A stretch of DNA of 64,000 nucleotides, taken from positions 4,449 to 68,448 of the forward strand of contig DASSYR010000050.1 of NCBI GenBank assembly GCA_035703165.1. Reading direction: 5' to 3'. Of this stretch, positions 45,850 to 55,708 are shown piece by piece. The notes beneath the pieces were generated by a model. The model did no database searches, was not told where the DNA came from, and worked only from the letters and a program-made list of their open reading frames with translations. The DNA comes from AWTP1-9 sp035703165. Its GTDB lineage: Bacteria > Bacteroidota > Bacteroidia > Chitinophagales > Chitinophagaceae. Every line of letters starts with the position of its first letter. The stretch's first letter is position 1. The position numbers and the translations under genes were made by a program.

Positions 45850-46249
45850 GTTTATCCATGCTTTTTATCAGTTTTTCATCTTTCCATATTCCCCTCATTG
45901 CAAATATTAAGAACAGGGGTATTGCGAAGTAAAAAATAGCCCAGAGGCTAATAGTACCGCTAGCGAAATTTTTTAATTTCAAAAATAACAAAGTAAGGAA
46001 TATAGCGGAAACGATAAAGGCAAATGCACAGATCTTTATTTGTAGTTTTCTTTGTTTATAAAGAAAGATGGTGATAAACGAAGCAGTACCAATACCTGAA
46101 GCCAAAATGGTTAATACCATGTTGGTTTTAGCTGATAATTGTGATGCTATTCCTGCCGCATCAGTACCTGCATAAAAATCAAATTTCAAGGTAAGGAAGC
46201 TACAAACAGCCGTAATAAGTAACCAAAGTGATTGAGTGCGTTGTATCAT
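45842..46249 (-). CDS. DUF4293 family membrane protein
   Basis: 135 residues with four predicted helices; it starts MIQRTQSLWLLITAVCSFLTLKF, typical of DUF4293, a Bacteroidota family of unknown function. The C-terminus is basic (KDEKLIKSMDKLR). The stop overlaps the convergent uvrA end by eight bases. It follows glyA by nine bases on the same strand, suggesting cotranscription. Confidence 0.85.
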   Translation of the reverse strand: MIQRTQSLWLLITAVCSFLTLKFDFYAGTDAAGIASQLSAKTNMVLTILASGIGTASFITIFLYKQRKLQIKICAFAFIVSAIFLTLLFLKLKNFASGTISLWAIFYFAIPLFLIFAMRGIWKDEKLIKSMDKLR

Positions 46250-46258
46250 AAAATATTT

Positions 46259-47539
46259 TTATTTTAATTCGGGATATAAAGGGAACTGTTTCATAAAACT
46301 ATTTACATCTTTTCGCACTGTTTCAATAATTGTTTCATTATCTGCATTCATTAAAACTTTATCCATACTCTCCACAATAAATGACATGTCAGCCTCTTTC
46401 ATTCCCCTGGTTGTTATAGCAGGCGTGCCTATCCTTATTCCCGAAGTTACGAAAGCGCTTTTATCATCAAAAGGAACCATATTTTTATTACAGGTGATAT
46501 CAGCTTTTACCAATGCCTGTTCGGCTTTTTTACCGCTGATATTTTTATTACGCAGATCAATCAGCATTAAATGATTATCGGTTCCTTCACTTATCAAATG
46601 ATACCCTTTATCAACAAACACTTTAGCCATCGCCTGTGCATTGCTGATAACCTGTTTGGCATACAGGGTAAATTCATCACTAAGTATTTCACCAAAGGCA
46701 ACTGCTTTAGCAGCAATAATATGTTCCAGTGGTCCACCCTGCTGACCGGGGAATACTGCCATATCAATGAGGTTACTCATCATTCGGATATTGCCTTTTA
46801 CATCTTTGAGTCCAAAAGGATTTTCGAAATCTTTTTGCATCAAAATAATACCACCTCTTGGTCCACGTAATGTTTTATGTGTGGTGGAAGTAACAAAATG
46901 GCAATGTTCAAAAGGAGAGTTTAGTAAACCTTTTGCAATCAAACCAGCAGGGTGTGCCATATCACACATAACAAAGGCACCTATTTCATCGGCTACTTTT
47001 CTTATACGGACGTAATCCCAATCTCTACTATAGGCAGAAGCTCCACAAATAATTAATTTGGGCTTTTCTGTTTTTGCTTTTTCTTCCAGCATTTCATAAT
47101 CCACGGTGCCGGTTTCTTTTTTTACACCATAAAAAAGCGCTTTGTATAATTTGCCAGAAAAATTTACGGGTGATCCATGTGTTAAATGTCCGCCCATACT
47201 TAAATCAAGTCCTAAAATTTTGTCACCCGGATTAATAATGGCGCTCATAAGGGCAGCATTGGCTTGTGCCCCGCTATGTGGTTGAACATTAGCGTATTCA
47301 CAATTAAAAATTTGTTTAAGACGATCAATGGCTAATTGTTCAGTTTGATCTACGAATTCACAACCGGCATAGTATCTTTTGCCGGGGTATCCTTCAGCAT
47401 ACTTATTGGTTAATACGCTTCCCATTGCTTCCATTACCTGCACGCTGGTAAAATTTTCAGAAGCAATAAGTTCAATACCTTGTCTTTGCCGTTCTAATTC
47501 TTTACGTATAAGGTTAAAAACTAAAGTATCTCTTTGCAT
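46259..47539 (-). CDS. glyA: Serine hydroxymethyltransferase
   Basis: 426 residues from MQRDTLVFNLIRKE (47539); an upstream ATG (47596) lies before the likely promoter. PLP enzyme interconverting serine and glycine with tetrahydrofolate. Motifs: ELIASENFTS (~21-30), NKYAEGYPGKRYYAGCE, PHSGAQANAAL, DMAHPAGLIA and the PLP-Lys in VTSTTHKTLRGPRGG (~225). Followed by DUF4293 on the same strand. Confidence 0.97.
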   Translation of the reverse strand: MQRDTLVFNLIRKELERQRQGIELIASENFTSVQVMEAMGSVLTNKYAEGYPGKRYYAGCEFVDQTEQLAIDRLKQIFNCEYANVQPHSGAQANAALMSAIINPGDKILGLDLSMGGHLTHGSPVNFSGKLYKALFYGVKKETGTVDYEMLEEKAKTEKPKLIICGASAYSRDWDYVRIRKVADEIGAFVMCDMAHPAGLIAKGLLNSPFEHCHFVTSTTHKTLRGPRGGIILMQKDFENPFGLKDVKGNIRMMSNLIDMAVFPGQQGGPLEHIIAAKAVAFGEILSDEFTLYAKQVISNAQAMAKVFVDKGYHLISEGTDNHLMLIDLRNKNISGKKAEQALVKADITCNKNMVPFDDKSAFVTSGIRIGTPAITTRGMKEADMSFIVESMDKVLMNADNETIIETVRKDVNSFMKQFPLYPELK

Positions 47540-47558
47540 ATCTAATTTTATTTGGGTA

Positions 47559-47592
47559 CAAATATAACTCTGCCAAATTAGTAATAAAGCAA
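47559..47592 (-). promoter_or_regulatory. Putative promoter of glyA
   Basis: On the minus strand TATATTTG (47559-47566) matches the -7 consensus TANNTTTG, and TTG (47590-47592, within TTTG) lies 23 bases upstream, slightly longer than the usual 19-21. Transcription would start about 10 bases before the chosen start codon. Confidence 0.5.
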
Positions 47593-47689
47593 ACAATTAA
47601 TTTTTGTATTGTTATTATTTAGACTGCTCCAATTAAAAATTTACTATTTTCACAGTCTGTTTTTTGCAGTTCTACCATAACCGCGGATA

Positions 47690-48682
47690 ATGAAAGCAAT
47701 AATTCCTGTAGCGGGTGCAGGCACTAAACTGCGCCCCCATACATTTACACAACCAAAGGCATTGATTCCTTTAGCAGGTAAAACCATACTGAGCATAATC
47801 GTTGACCAGCTTAAAGAAGCGGGGTTAAATGAATTTATTTTTGTAGTTGGTCACTTAGGAGATAAAATTCGAGATTACATTAAAGAAAAGTATCCCGAAC
47901 TTACTTCTCATTTTATAGTTCAGAACGAAAGAGAAGGATTGGGACATGCTCTTTCGCTAACAAGGGAAGTAGTAGCAAATGATGAGATGATTATTGTACT
48001 GGGGGATACCATTTGCGAATTTGATGTAGAGGAAGTTTTACATACTCCATATTCCATGATGGGCATTAAAAAAGTAGATGACCCAAGAAATTTTGGAGTG
48101 GCGGAAATTGATGAAAACGGTTTTATAAGCAGGGTTGTGGAAAAACCACACATACCTAAATCAAATAAGGCTTTGGTGGGGTTGTATAAGATAAAAGAGA
48201 GTAAAATTTTGTTTGATTGCCTGGCTTTGAATATTAAAGAAGGCGTAAAAAGCCATGATGAATTTAACCTTACGGATGCAATTGAATGTATGATTGAAAA
48301 AGGGGTTAAAATTAAATCTTTTAAAGTGCAAAATTGGTTTGATTGTGGTAGAAAAGAAACCCTGCTGGAATCTAATGCCATTTTGCTCAAAAAATTTGGA
48401 AGTTCTATCTCGTCTGAACATAATTTTGAAAACACGATTATTATTCCACCGGTTAGCATTGCCGAGGGATGCGATATACGCAATTCTATTATAGGCCCTA
48501 ACGTGGCCATTGGTGAGCAAACCAAAATTTACTATTCTATCGTTAAAGAATCAATTATTGGTTCCTATACTAATTTATTTGAAATCGTTTTAGATAATTC
48601 GCTTATTGGTAGTGATGCCGAAATAAAAGGCGAAACCCGCAGTTTAAATATTGGTGATAATACGGAAATTGATTTAGGATAG
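47690..48682 (+). CDS. Sugar-phosphate nucleotidyltransferase
   Basis: 330 residues. N-terminal nucleotidyltransferase domain with IIPVAGAGTKLRPHTFTQPKALIPLAGK (signature G-x-G-T-x-L-R and Lys), GDTICEFD (~105, metal Asp) and VVEKPHIPKSN. The C-terminal ~90 residues (FENTIIIPPVSIAEGCDIRNSIIGPNVAIGEQ onward) form a left-handed beta helix. It resembles RmlA/GlmU-type enzymes that make NDP-sugars; the exact sugar is not evident. It could supply the polysaccharide cluster. Confidence 0.85.
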   Translation: MKAIIPVAGAGTKLRPHTFTQPKALIPLAGKTILSIIVDQLKEAGLNEFIFVVGHLGDKIRDYIKEKYPELTSHFIVQNEREGLGHALSLTREVVANDEMIIVLGDTICEFDVEEVLHTPYSMMGIKKVDDPRNFGVAEIDENGFISRVVEKPHIPKSNKALVGLYKIKESKILFDCLALNIKEGVKSHDEFNLTDAIECMIEKGVKIKSFKVQNWFDCGRKETLLESNAILLKKFGSSISSEHNFENTIIIPPVSIAEGCDIRNSIIGPNVAIGEQTKIYYSIVKESIIGSYTNLFEIVLDNSLIGSDAEIKGETRSLNIGDNTEIDLG

Positions 48683-48965
48683 AGTCATAATTTTACTTTC
48701 ATATATTGTTTAACAGTGAGAAATTACTGTAAAGGGTAGAATTGCTGGAGAATGGGGGGAAGTCGGCTTTAAATGGGAATGCTCCTTATTCAAATTTGTT
48801 CGCCAAACTAACTAAGCAGAACAATTTCACCTCGTTAGCAAACATAATTTTTTTTGTAATTTCCTGAAATAATATTCGATTGATATTGCAACGTTTTATT
48901 AATTGCTGTGTCTTTACTTAGAGCAGTTCTTTAAATTCAGGTATATTGCAATATAATTTTTTATT

Positions 48966-49919
48966 ATGCAGGCTTTCTCCAACCGGATTACCCAATTGTT
49001 TGGAATTGATTATCCAATTATACAGGCGGGAATGATTTGGGCCAGCGGATGGCGATTGGCCAGTGCGGTAAGCAATGCCGGTGGTCTGGGATTAATTGGC
49101 AGTGGTAGTATGTACCCGGAAGTTTTAAAGGAGCATATTATAAAATGCAAAGAAGCCACTATTAAACCATTTGGAGTAAACGTTCCCTTGTTGTATCCGG
49201 ATATTGATAAGCACATCCGGGTAATTATTGATGAAAAGATTCCCATTGTTTTTACTTCTGCAGGTAACCCCAAAACGTGGACAAACATATTAAAGAAGGA
49301 AGGGATAAAAGTAGTACATGTAGTAAGCAGTAGCAAGTTTGCAAAAAAGGCGGAGGAGGCTGGCTGTGATGCGGTGGTTGCAGAAGGTTTTGAGGCTGGC
49401 GGGCATAATGGACGGGAGGAAACGACCACACTGGTTTTAATTCCGGCAGTGGTAAGCGCTGTAAAGATTCCGGTTATTGCTGCTGGTGGAATTTATAATG
49501 GGAAAAGTATGTTGGCGGCAATGGTATTGGGTGCAGAAGGCGTGCAAATAGGCAGTCGTTTTGTGGCAAGTGAGGAAGCGTCCTCCCATATTCATTTTAA
49601 AGAGGCGGTTATTCAATCTGCGGAAGGGGACACTATGCTGATGCTAAAGAAACTAACACCCGTTAGGATGATGAAGAATAAATTTTTTGAAAAAATACAA
49701 AAAGCTGAACTTAGTGGTGCCAATGAAGAACAATTAAAGGAATTGTTAGGAAGGGCAAGAGCAAAAAAAGGAATGTTTGAAGGAGACCTGGAGGAAGGGG
49801 AATTAGAAATTGGACAGGTAAGCGCTTTATTGAATGATATATTGCCGGCAGAAATAATCGTTAAACAAATTTGGTCTGAATTTACTGATGCTGTTAAGCA
49901 TCCATTAAAAAAAAGCTAA
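48966..49919 (+). CDS. Nitronate monooxygenase / FabK-like flavoprotein
   Basis: 317 residues of the FMN-dependent TIM-barrel 2-nitropropane dioxygenase family. Motifs: DYPIIQAGMIWASGWRLASAVSNAGGLGLIG (~15-45), EGFEAGGHNGREETTTLVLIPAVV (~140-163, with the catalytic His), and AAGGIYNGKSMLAAMVLGAEGVQIGSRF (~172-199). Members are nitronate monooxygenases or enoyl-ACP reductases (FabK); motifs do not separate these here. The preceding 283 bases have no recognisable gene. Confidence 0.85.
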   Translation: MQAFSNRITQLFGIDYPIIQAGMIWASGWRLASAVSNAGGLGLIGSGSMYPEVLKEHIIKCKEATIKPFGVNVPLLYPDIDKHIRVIIDEKIPIVFTSAGNPKTWTNILKKEGIKVVHVVSSSKFAKKAEEAGCDAVVAEGFEAGGHNGREETTTLVLIPAVVSAVKIPVIAAGGIYNGKSMLAAMVLGAEGVQIGSRFVASEEASSHIHFKEAVIQSAEGDTMLMLKKLTPVRMMKNKFFEKIQKAELSGANEEQLKELLGRARAKKGMFEGDLEEGELEIGQVSALLNDILPAEIIVKQIWSEFTDAVKHPLKKS

Positions 49920-49932
49920 AACTTATTTAGTT

Positions 49933-50364
49933 ATGAGTCCAAATAAATTAGTACTTGTGTTATTACTGTTGTTATCTCTGTCATTTACTGATGCTAGGGC
50001 CGGTGATGCGAAAAAGACAGTAAACTCAGGCGAATTTAATATAAACGGAACCGTTGTTGACGGAAAAACAAAAAAGCCTTTAGAGGGAGTTACCATTTCT
50101 GCCATATCTTCCAAATTGCAAACAGAAAAAGAAATTAATACCAATAACCAGGGAAATTTCAAATTTGAATCAATGCCCATTTTTGATTTGGTAATAACAT
50201 TTGAAAAAAAGGGGTATAAAACTATTAAAAAAGAAGTTTCTAAATTAAAAGAGGGCGAATTGGCAAAATTAATAATAGAATTATTGCCCAGGACCGATGA
50301 TGATGAGGAAGATGGTATGGAAAGTCCGTTAAGGCCAATTATAGGAACTTTTTTTGTTGCGTAA
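49933..50364 (+). CDS. Secreted carboxypeptidase-regulatory-like domain protein
   Basis: 143 residues with a signal peptide (LLLLLSLSFTDARA). The domain INGTVVDGKTKKPLEGVTISA to KKGYKTIKKEV (~35-100) is a CarboxypepD_reg/beta-sandwich fold common at the start of Bacteroidota SusC-like receptors, but here it stands alone with a short acidic tail (DDDEEDG). The function is unknown. It begins 14 bases after the flavoprotein gene. Confidence 0.75.
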   Translation: MSPNKLVLVLLLLLSLSFTDARAGDAKKTVNSGEFNINGTVVDGKTKKPLEGVTISAISSKLQTEKEINTNNQGNFKFESMPIFDLVITFEKKGYKTIKKEVSKLKEGELAKLIIELLPRTDDDEEDGMESPLRPIIGTFFVA

Positions 50365-50395
50365 GGGTGAATAACATTTGTTGTATTGTTAAAAG

Positions 50396-50428
50396 AAACA
50401 CCCTCCGGAAAATTAACGGAGGGTGTTT
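50396..50428. terminator. Bidirectional terminator (AAACACCCTCCG stem)
   Basis: A perfect 12-bp stem, AAACACCCTCCG/CGGAGGGTGTTT, with a 9-base loop between two convergent genes. The outer A and T runs fit an intrinsic terminator for both. Confidence 0.8.
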
Positions 50429-50452
50429 GTGTTTAGCGGAATAAAATGTTTA

Positions 50453-51757
50453 TTAAGATTTTTTAAACGCCCATTTTAGCATTTCTTTCCAACTGGCTTT
50501 TTTGCCGTACAATAAAATTCCCGTACGATAGATTTTCCCGGCCATCCAGGTGGTAAAGAAAAAGCCAAGAATTAACAGGAGCATAGATAGCCCCAATTGC
50601 CACCAGGGAACACCAAAGGGAATTCTTCCCATCATAATTACCGGCGAAGTAAATGGAATCATACTTCCCCAAAACATAAGAGGGCTGTTAATGTTTCTTA
50701 AACCTGAAGAAAGTATGATAAATGCAAAAATGATAGGCATCATAACGGGAAACATTAAGGATTGTGATTCCTGTGCATCTTCTACCACGCTACCTACGGC
50801 GGCAAACAAGGCGGAATAAAACAAATAGCCACCCAAAAAATAAAACAAAAAGCATCCTAATATATATACCCAGTTAACATCTCCAAACATGTGGCTCAGG
50901 CCTGCTAATCCGTTGCTTACAGAAGTGTTTTGACCAGCGCCGGGTATCTGGCTATTCACCTCATTTGCCCGTTGCAATAAATCTGGCGGAATAAAAACGC
51001 CTACTATGCTTGTGAGCGCAAAAACTAAAATTATCCAAAGCAAAAACTGTGTTAACCCTACACCTGCAATTCCAATAATTTTCCCAATCATCAATTGAAA
51101 TGGCTTAACACTGGAAATGATAACTTCAGCTATGCGATTGGTTTTTTCCTCCATTACGCCCCGCATCACCATCGCTCCGAAAACGATCATGGTTATGTAA
51201 ATAAGGATGCCACTTGAATAAGCAATAATGAAAGAAGTTTCGTTTTTGGCTTCTTTAGTTTTACCACTTTCGTCCAATACCCGATTGTTTAATTCTACTG
51301 CTTCTTTTGTTTGTGCTGTAATAGAATCCAGGGTTTCTTTATGGATGCCTTTTTGTAAGAGCAAATTGTTTTCAACAGCTTTATTCAACCGGTTTGTGAT
51401 ACGGGATTCTGTTTCTAACCCTAATTGCTTCTTTGAGTAAATAAGGTATCGGTTGGAATTTCCGGATGGGATATACAAAACCGCATCGTATCCCTGGGCG
51501 GCATAAGTTAAACTATCAACATGGGAAACAAAGTGAAACGTAAGGCTTGAGGAATCGCTTTTAATATTGTTCTTTAAAAAGCCTGTATCGTTAGCCACGG
51601 CGACTTTTATTTTTGATTTAGATGATACGGCTATAAATACTGAACCAAAAATTAAGAGTATAATTACAATGGGTAACAAGAAGGTGGAAATTAAAAATGT
51701 TCTATTCCTGACTCTTGTGATGTATTCTCGTTTTATAATAAGCCAAATCTTATTCAT
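50453..51757 (-). CDS. ABC-2 type transporter permease (NatB-like)
   Basis: 434 residues. One N-terminal helix (~24-45), a large extracytoplasmic domain (45-180), then five helices in the second half (about 180-425). The region AMVMRGVMEEKTNRIAEVIISSVKPFQLMIGKIIGI (~195-230) is typical of NatB/ABC-2 permeases. Its ATPase is encoded immediately upstream (11 bases). Na+ or small-molecule export is possible; the substrate is unknown. Confidence 0.87.
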   Translation of the reverse strand: MNKIWLIIKREYITRVRNRTFLISTFLLPIVIILLIFGSVFIAVSSKSKIKVAVANDTGFLKNNIKSDSSSLTFHFVSHVDSLTYAAQGYDAVLYIPSGNSNRYLIYSKKQLGLETESRITNRLNKAVENNLLLQKGIHKETLDSITAQTKEAVELNNRVLDESGKTKEAKNETSFIIAYSSGILIYITMIVFGAMVMRGVMEEKTNRIAEVIISSVKPFQLMIGKIIGIAGVGLTQFLLWIILVFALTSIVGVFIPPDLLQRANEVNSQIPGAGQNTSVSNGLAGLSHMFGDVNWVYILGCFLFYFLGGYLFYSALFAAVGSVVEDAQESQSLMFPVMMPIIFAFIILSSGLRNINSPLMFWGSMIPFTSPVIMMGRIPFGVPWWQLGLSMLLLILGFFFTTWMAGKIYRTGILLYGKKASWKEMLKWAFKKS

Positions 51758-51767
51758 GTAAGTAAGT

Positions 51768-52703
51768 TTATACAGTTATTTTTTCAAATTGACGACTTAA
51801 CGGGGTACCTTCTACCAGCTTGATAAAGATGTCATTTAATGAAGGAAGCATTTCATTGAACGAAGTAATGTTATTATTTTGTTGAATGAAATATTGCAGT
51901 ACTTCGTTAGTATTATATCCCTGGTTAATTTTTACAATAAGTGAATGATCTGTTTTCCCTATCGCCTCAAACAAATGACTGGTAAGGGTTTCGGGTATTT
52001 TTTCGAGCCCTACATTAAACAGATTTTCTTTAAATTGCTGTTTTACCTGTTTTACAGTTCCATCTAAGATTTTTTTACCCTTATTCATTAAAATAATATG
52101 ATCGCAAATTTCTTCCACCTGTTCCATCCTGTGCGTACTGAAAATAATGCTACAACCGTTTTGTGACAACCTGTATATTTCTTCTTTAATTAAATTGCTA
52201 TTAACCGGGTCAAGTCCGCTAAACGGTTCGTCTAAAATAATGAGTTTGGGCTCGTGTAGTACGGTGGTAACAAATTGTAATTTCTGTCCCATTCCTTTGC
52301 TTAAATCTTCCACTTTTTTGTTCCACCAGCTTTGCATTTCAAATTTTACGAACCATGATTTTGTTTTTTCTAAGGCATCCCGATAGGTTAAACCCTTTAG
52401 CTGAGCCAGATACATGGCCTGCTCACCGATCTTCATTTTTTTATACAGGCCACGTTCTTCGGGCATATAACCAATGCTCGTTACATCATTTATCGGGTTA
52501 AATTTTTTACCGTTAAAAATGATTTCGCCATTATCCGGGAAAAAAATACCGGTTAACATACGAATTAAGGTGGTTTTGCCGGCACCGTTAGGCCCAAGTA
52601 AACCGAAGATGCTACCCCGTTCAAGCTTAAAACTTATATCGTCCACTGCTTTTTGTGTGGCGTAGTACTTTTTTAGATTATTAACTTCCAGAATGTTTGA
52701 CAT
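51768..52703 (-). CDS. ABC transporter ATP-binding protein (NatA-like)
   Basis: 311 residues. Walker A GLLGPNGAGKTTLIRMLTGI (~33-52), Q-loop near GYMPEERGLY, signature LSKGMGQKLQF (~135), Walker B LIILDEPFSGLDPVN (~155) and H-loop STHRMEQ (~190). The C-terminal DUF4162-like extension (210-311) is typical of NatA-type proteins. It forms an operon with the downstream permease. Confidence 0.92.
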   Translation of the reverse strand: MSNILEVNNLKKYYATQKAVDDISFKLERGSIFGLLGPNGAGKTTLIRMLTGIFFPDNGEIIFNGKKFNPINDVTSIGYMPEERGLYKKMKIGEQAMYLAQLKGLTYRDALEKTKSWFVKFEMQSWWNKKVEDLSKGMGQKLQFVTTVLHEPKLIILDEPFSGLDPVNSNLIKEEIYRLSQNGCSIIFSTHRMEQVEEICDHIILMNKGKKILDGTVKQVKQQFKENLFNVGLEKIPETLTSHLFEAIGKTDHSLIVKINQGYNTNEVLQYFIQQNNNITSFNEMLPSLNDIFIKLVEGTPLSRQFEKITV

Positions 52704-52776
52704 ATACTTTATTAGTTGATATAAAATTGTTTTTGTTACACAAAAAACAAAATAAAGGTATCGAAAAATAAAATCG

Positions 52777-54363
52777 CTAAGTAAAAGCTTTTGCTATTTG
52801 TATTGCTATTCTTTCTCCATCCATAGCAGCGCTTACAATGCCACCGGCATAGCCAGCCCCCTCGCCGCCGGGATAAAGATTGGATATTTGTGGGTGGTGT
52901 AAACTTTCCTTATTTCTTGGTATTCTAACGGGAGATGAGGTCCTGCTTTCGGTTGCTACCAAAACAGCATCATTGGTGTAATAGCCTTTCATTTTTTTGC
53001 CAAACTCTTTACAGGCTTCCTTTAAGCTGCTATAAACAAATGAAGGAAGCACTTCATTTAACGGTGAGGAATAAATACCGGGTAAGTAAGAACAATCAGG
53101 CAGGGAAATAGAATTTTTCTTTTCTGTAAAATCAATCATTCGTTGAGCAGGCGCAACAAACTTTCCTCCTCCATACTGAAATGCTTTTCTTTCTACCATT
53201 TGCTGAAATTGCATCAGCATCAAAGGGTAATTTGCATCCCAATTCAAGAATTTTGAACCAGGGCTGAGTAAACTTTTGTAGGCATCTTTTATTTCTATAC
53301 TAACTACCATACCGCTATTGGCATAAGGATTGTTTCTTTTGGATGGGCTCCATCCATTCACAACCAATTCTTCGGGATTGGTAGCTGCGGGAGCAATAAT
53401 ACCTCCGGGACACATGCAAAAAGAAAATACACCTTTACCATCAACCTGTTGGACCAGGCTATAAGATGCAGGAGGCAAGTTTTTATCTCTTATAGCACAG
53501 TGGTATTGTGCCGAATCAATTAAACTTTGCGGATGTTCAATACGTACGCCTAGTGCAAAAGGCTTGGCTTCTATTAAAATATTTTTGTCAAAAAGTAATT
53601 GAAAAATATCTCTGGCCGAATGACCGGTTGCCAATATCACTGCATCTCCTGTAAATAAATTTCCGTCAGAAGTTTTTACACTGGTTATTTTTTGATTATT
53701 AATAATAAAATCAACTACTTTTTTTTCAAATAAGAAATCACCTCCGGCTTCTTCAATTTGTTTTCTAATAGCAGTAATAATGTGTGGTAATTTATTAGTA
53801 CCGATATGCGGATGGGCCTCGTACAAAATTTTTTCATCGGCTCCAAAGTGAACAAAAAGCTGAAGTATGCGGTCAACATCCCCTCGTTTATGGCTGCGGG
53901 TGTAAAGTTTACCATCACTATATGTACCCGCCCCACCTTCGCCAAAACAGTAATTACTTTCAGGATTTACAATGCCGTATTTATTTAATATTGCCAAATC
54001 TCTTCTCCGGCTTCTTACATCTTTTCCTCTTTCCAGTATAATAGGTTTTATCCCGGCTTCAATTAGTTTTAATGCGGCAAACAAGCCAGTTGGTCCGGCG
54101 CCAATGATAATAACTTTTTTTTCAACTTTGCTTACGTCCTTAAAATAAAAAGGGAGAATGCTTCTTTGCTGAAATGGTTCGTTAATAAAAGCGTTTACTG
54201 AAAGATTTATCCATACGGTTTTAGCTCTTGCGTCAATGGAATGCTTGAGGATATGGAACCCGGTAATATTTTTGTTGGCAACGATTTGTGATATATATTC
54301 TTTTATCGTTGCTTCATTTGCTGCTTCTGATGGTAATACTTTTAAAGTAAGTTGTTGTTGCAT
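52777..54363 (-). CDS. FAD-dependent dehydrogenase (COG2509-type)
   Basis: 528 residues. FAD/NAD-binding motif VIIIGAGPTGLFAALKLIEAGIKPIILERG (~85-114), GGAGTYSDGKLYTR (~145-158), ATGHSARDIFQLL (~247-259), MCPGGIIAPAAT (~325-337) and the C-terminal YPGGEGAGYAGGIVSAAMDG (~500-519). These match the uncharacterised FAD-dependent dehydrogenase family of COG2509. The physiological substrate is unknown. Monocistronic. Confidence 0.87.
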   Translation of the reverse strand: MQQQLTLKVLPSEAANEATIKEYISQIVANKNITGFHILKHSIDARAKTVWINLSVNAFINEPFQQRSILPFYFKDVSKVEKKVIIIGAGPTGLFAALKLIEAGIKPIILERGKDVRSRRRDLAILNKYGIVNPESNYCFGEGGAGTYSDGKLYTRSHKRGDVDRILQLFVHFGADEKILYEAHPHIGTNKLPHIITAIRKQIEEAGGDFLFEKKVVDFIINNQKITSVKTSDGNLFTGDAVILATGHSARDIFQLLFDKNILIEAKPFALGVRIEHPQSLIDSAQYHCAIRDKNLPPASYSLVQQVDGKGVFSFCMCPGGIIAPAATNPEELVVNGWSPSKRNNPYANSGMVVSIEIKDAYKSLLSPGSKFLNWDANYPLMLMQFQQMVERKAFQYGGGKFVAPAQRMIDFTEKKNSISLPDCSYLPGIYSSPLNEVLPSFVYSSLKEACKEFGKKMKGYYTNDAVLVATESRTSSPVRIPRNKESLHHPQISNLYPGGEGAGYAGGIVSAAMDGERIAIQIAKAFT

Positions 54364-54479
54364 AAGCAGAGGTTAGGTGGTTATCCTAAAACTCTTTACA
54401 GGTTCCACGGAATTAATGGCCCATTAAGTTTAACAAGTTGATGGTTACCGGTTTACAGAGCTTTTTAACTTTTGATTCG

Positions 54480-54863
54480 TTAAAACGGTAAATCATCCAC
54501 AAAATCCGGCGCCTTATCTGTAGAATTGTTGTAAACAGGCTCATTAGCAGATGCAGGTTGAGTCTGACTATTGTTTAATAGTTCTACCCTCCAGGCATCC
54601 AAGTTGGTAATATAATTTACATTACCGTTTTTTTCCCATCTGGTTCCTTTTATATTGAATAAGACCTTTAAATCGTCTCCAATACTAAAACGATCTATTA
54701 TAGATGTTCTGTCCTGTACGCATTGAAACTTCACAAAGTTGGTAATCACCCTTCCTCCAATATCTTCTGTTTTTTCAATAACAAATTCCCTGGTACGAAA
54801 GGTTTCGGTTCTTTGCACAGTATCGTATTTTGCTACTAATTTTCCGGTTATTTCAAAACTCAT
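54480..54863 (-). CDS. DUF3127 family small protein
   Basis: 127 residues. MSFEITGKLVAKYDTVQRTETFRTREFVIE at the start and FKVLFNIKG-like, WEKNGNVNYITNLDAWRVE at ~85-105 are DUF3127 hallmarks. The fold resembles a small OB/SSB-like domain, and the tail PDFVDDLPF is acidic like an SSB C-terminus, but the function is not established. No operon partner is close. Confidence 0.87.
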   Translation of the reverse strand: MSFEITGKLVAKYDTVQRTETFRTREFVIEKTEDIGGRVITNFVKFQCVQDRTSIIDRFSIGDDLKVLFNIKGTRWEKNGNVNYITNLDAWRVELLNNSQTQPASANEPVYNNSTDKAPDFVDDLPF

Positions 54864-54964
54864 GAATTAATGTTTAATCCGGCAAATGTAGGTAAATCAG
54901 GGTCTAAAAAATAGTTTTTCCTGTTTAAAAAATTTGTATTTTGGAAAACTAAACCCTGCTGTAA

Positions 54965-55708
54965 ATGAAGTTCCCCACTCGTTTATATTTTCTTTTTGTA
55001 TTTATTATAGCGGGTTGTAGTTCTGCCTGGCATATTTCAAACGAAAAAGTTACTCAATACAAGATTAAGTCCGAAGGTTCGGGTGATAATAGTTTAACGG
55101 AGCTTCTTAAGCCATATTATGATCAGATGTCGCTTACCATGAACAGAGTGCTGGCAGTAAGTGATGTGGAGTTGATAAAGAAACAGCCCTCTTGTAATAT
55201 GGGTAACTTATTTTCGGATATTGTAAAATATACAGCGGAGAAACAATATAAAACTAAAATTGATATAGCTCTTTTTAATTACGGAGGAATGCGGCTTACT
55301 TCCCTTGCACCGGGAAACATTACGGTAGGCCGGGTATATGAGCTTTCGCCTTTTGATAACCTGATTGTGGTATTAAAACTCAATGGAAAGGTGCTGCAGG
55401 ATTTTTTGAATTTAACAGCCCTTAAAGGTGGGTGGCCAATATCGGGCGGCGCTTATGTAATTAAAGATAAAAAGGCTACCCAGGTTTTAATAGATAACAA
55501 GCCGCTGGATGAAAATCAAACCTATAATATGGCCACTATTGATTATGTAGCTAATGGGGGTGATGAGGCAAATATGTTACGAAATATTCCTCAACTGAAT
55601 AAGAATATTATTATGCGTGAGGCTATTATTAGCTTTCTGGAAGAATTAGCTGTTAAGGGAAAGCACATTGTTGATATCCCCGAAAAAAGAGTCCGTTATG
55701 CTGAGTAG
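54965..55708 (+). CDS. Lipoprotein with 5'-nucleotidase C-terminal domain
   Basis: 247 residues. Signal peptide with lipobox IIAGCSS (Cys18), so an anchored lipoprotein. The rest is the C-terminal substrate-binding domain of bacterial 5'-nucleotidases: SCNMGNLFSDIVKY (~75), ALFNYGGMRLTSLAPGNITVGRVYELSPFDN (~100-130), NMATIDYVANGGDEANML (~195-212). The metallophosphatase half is encoded by the next gene, which overlaps by 11 bases. Together they should act as a periplasmic nucleotidase. Confidence 0.88.
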   Translation: MKFPTRLYFLFVFIIAGCSSAWHISNEKVTQYKIKSEGSGDNSLTELLKPYYDQMSLTMNRVLAVSDVELIKKQPSCNMGNLFSDIVKYTAEKQYKTKIDIALFNYGGMRLTSLAPGNITVGRVYELSPFDNLIVVLKLNGKVLQDFLNLTALKGGWPISGGAYVIKDKKATQVLIDNKPLDENQTYNMATIDYVANGGDEANMLRNIPQLNKNIIMREAIISFLEELAVKGKHIVDIPEKRVRYAE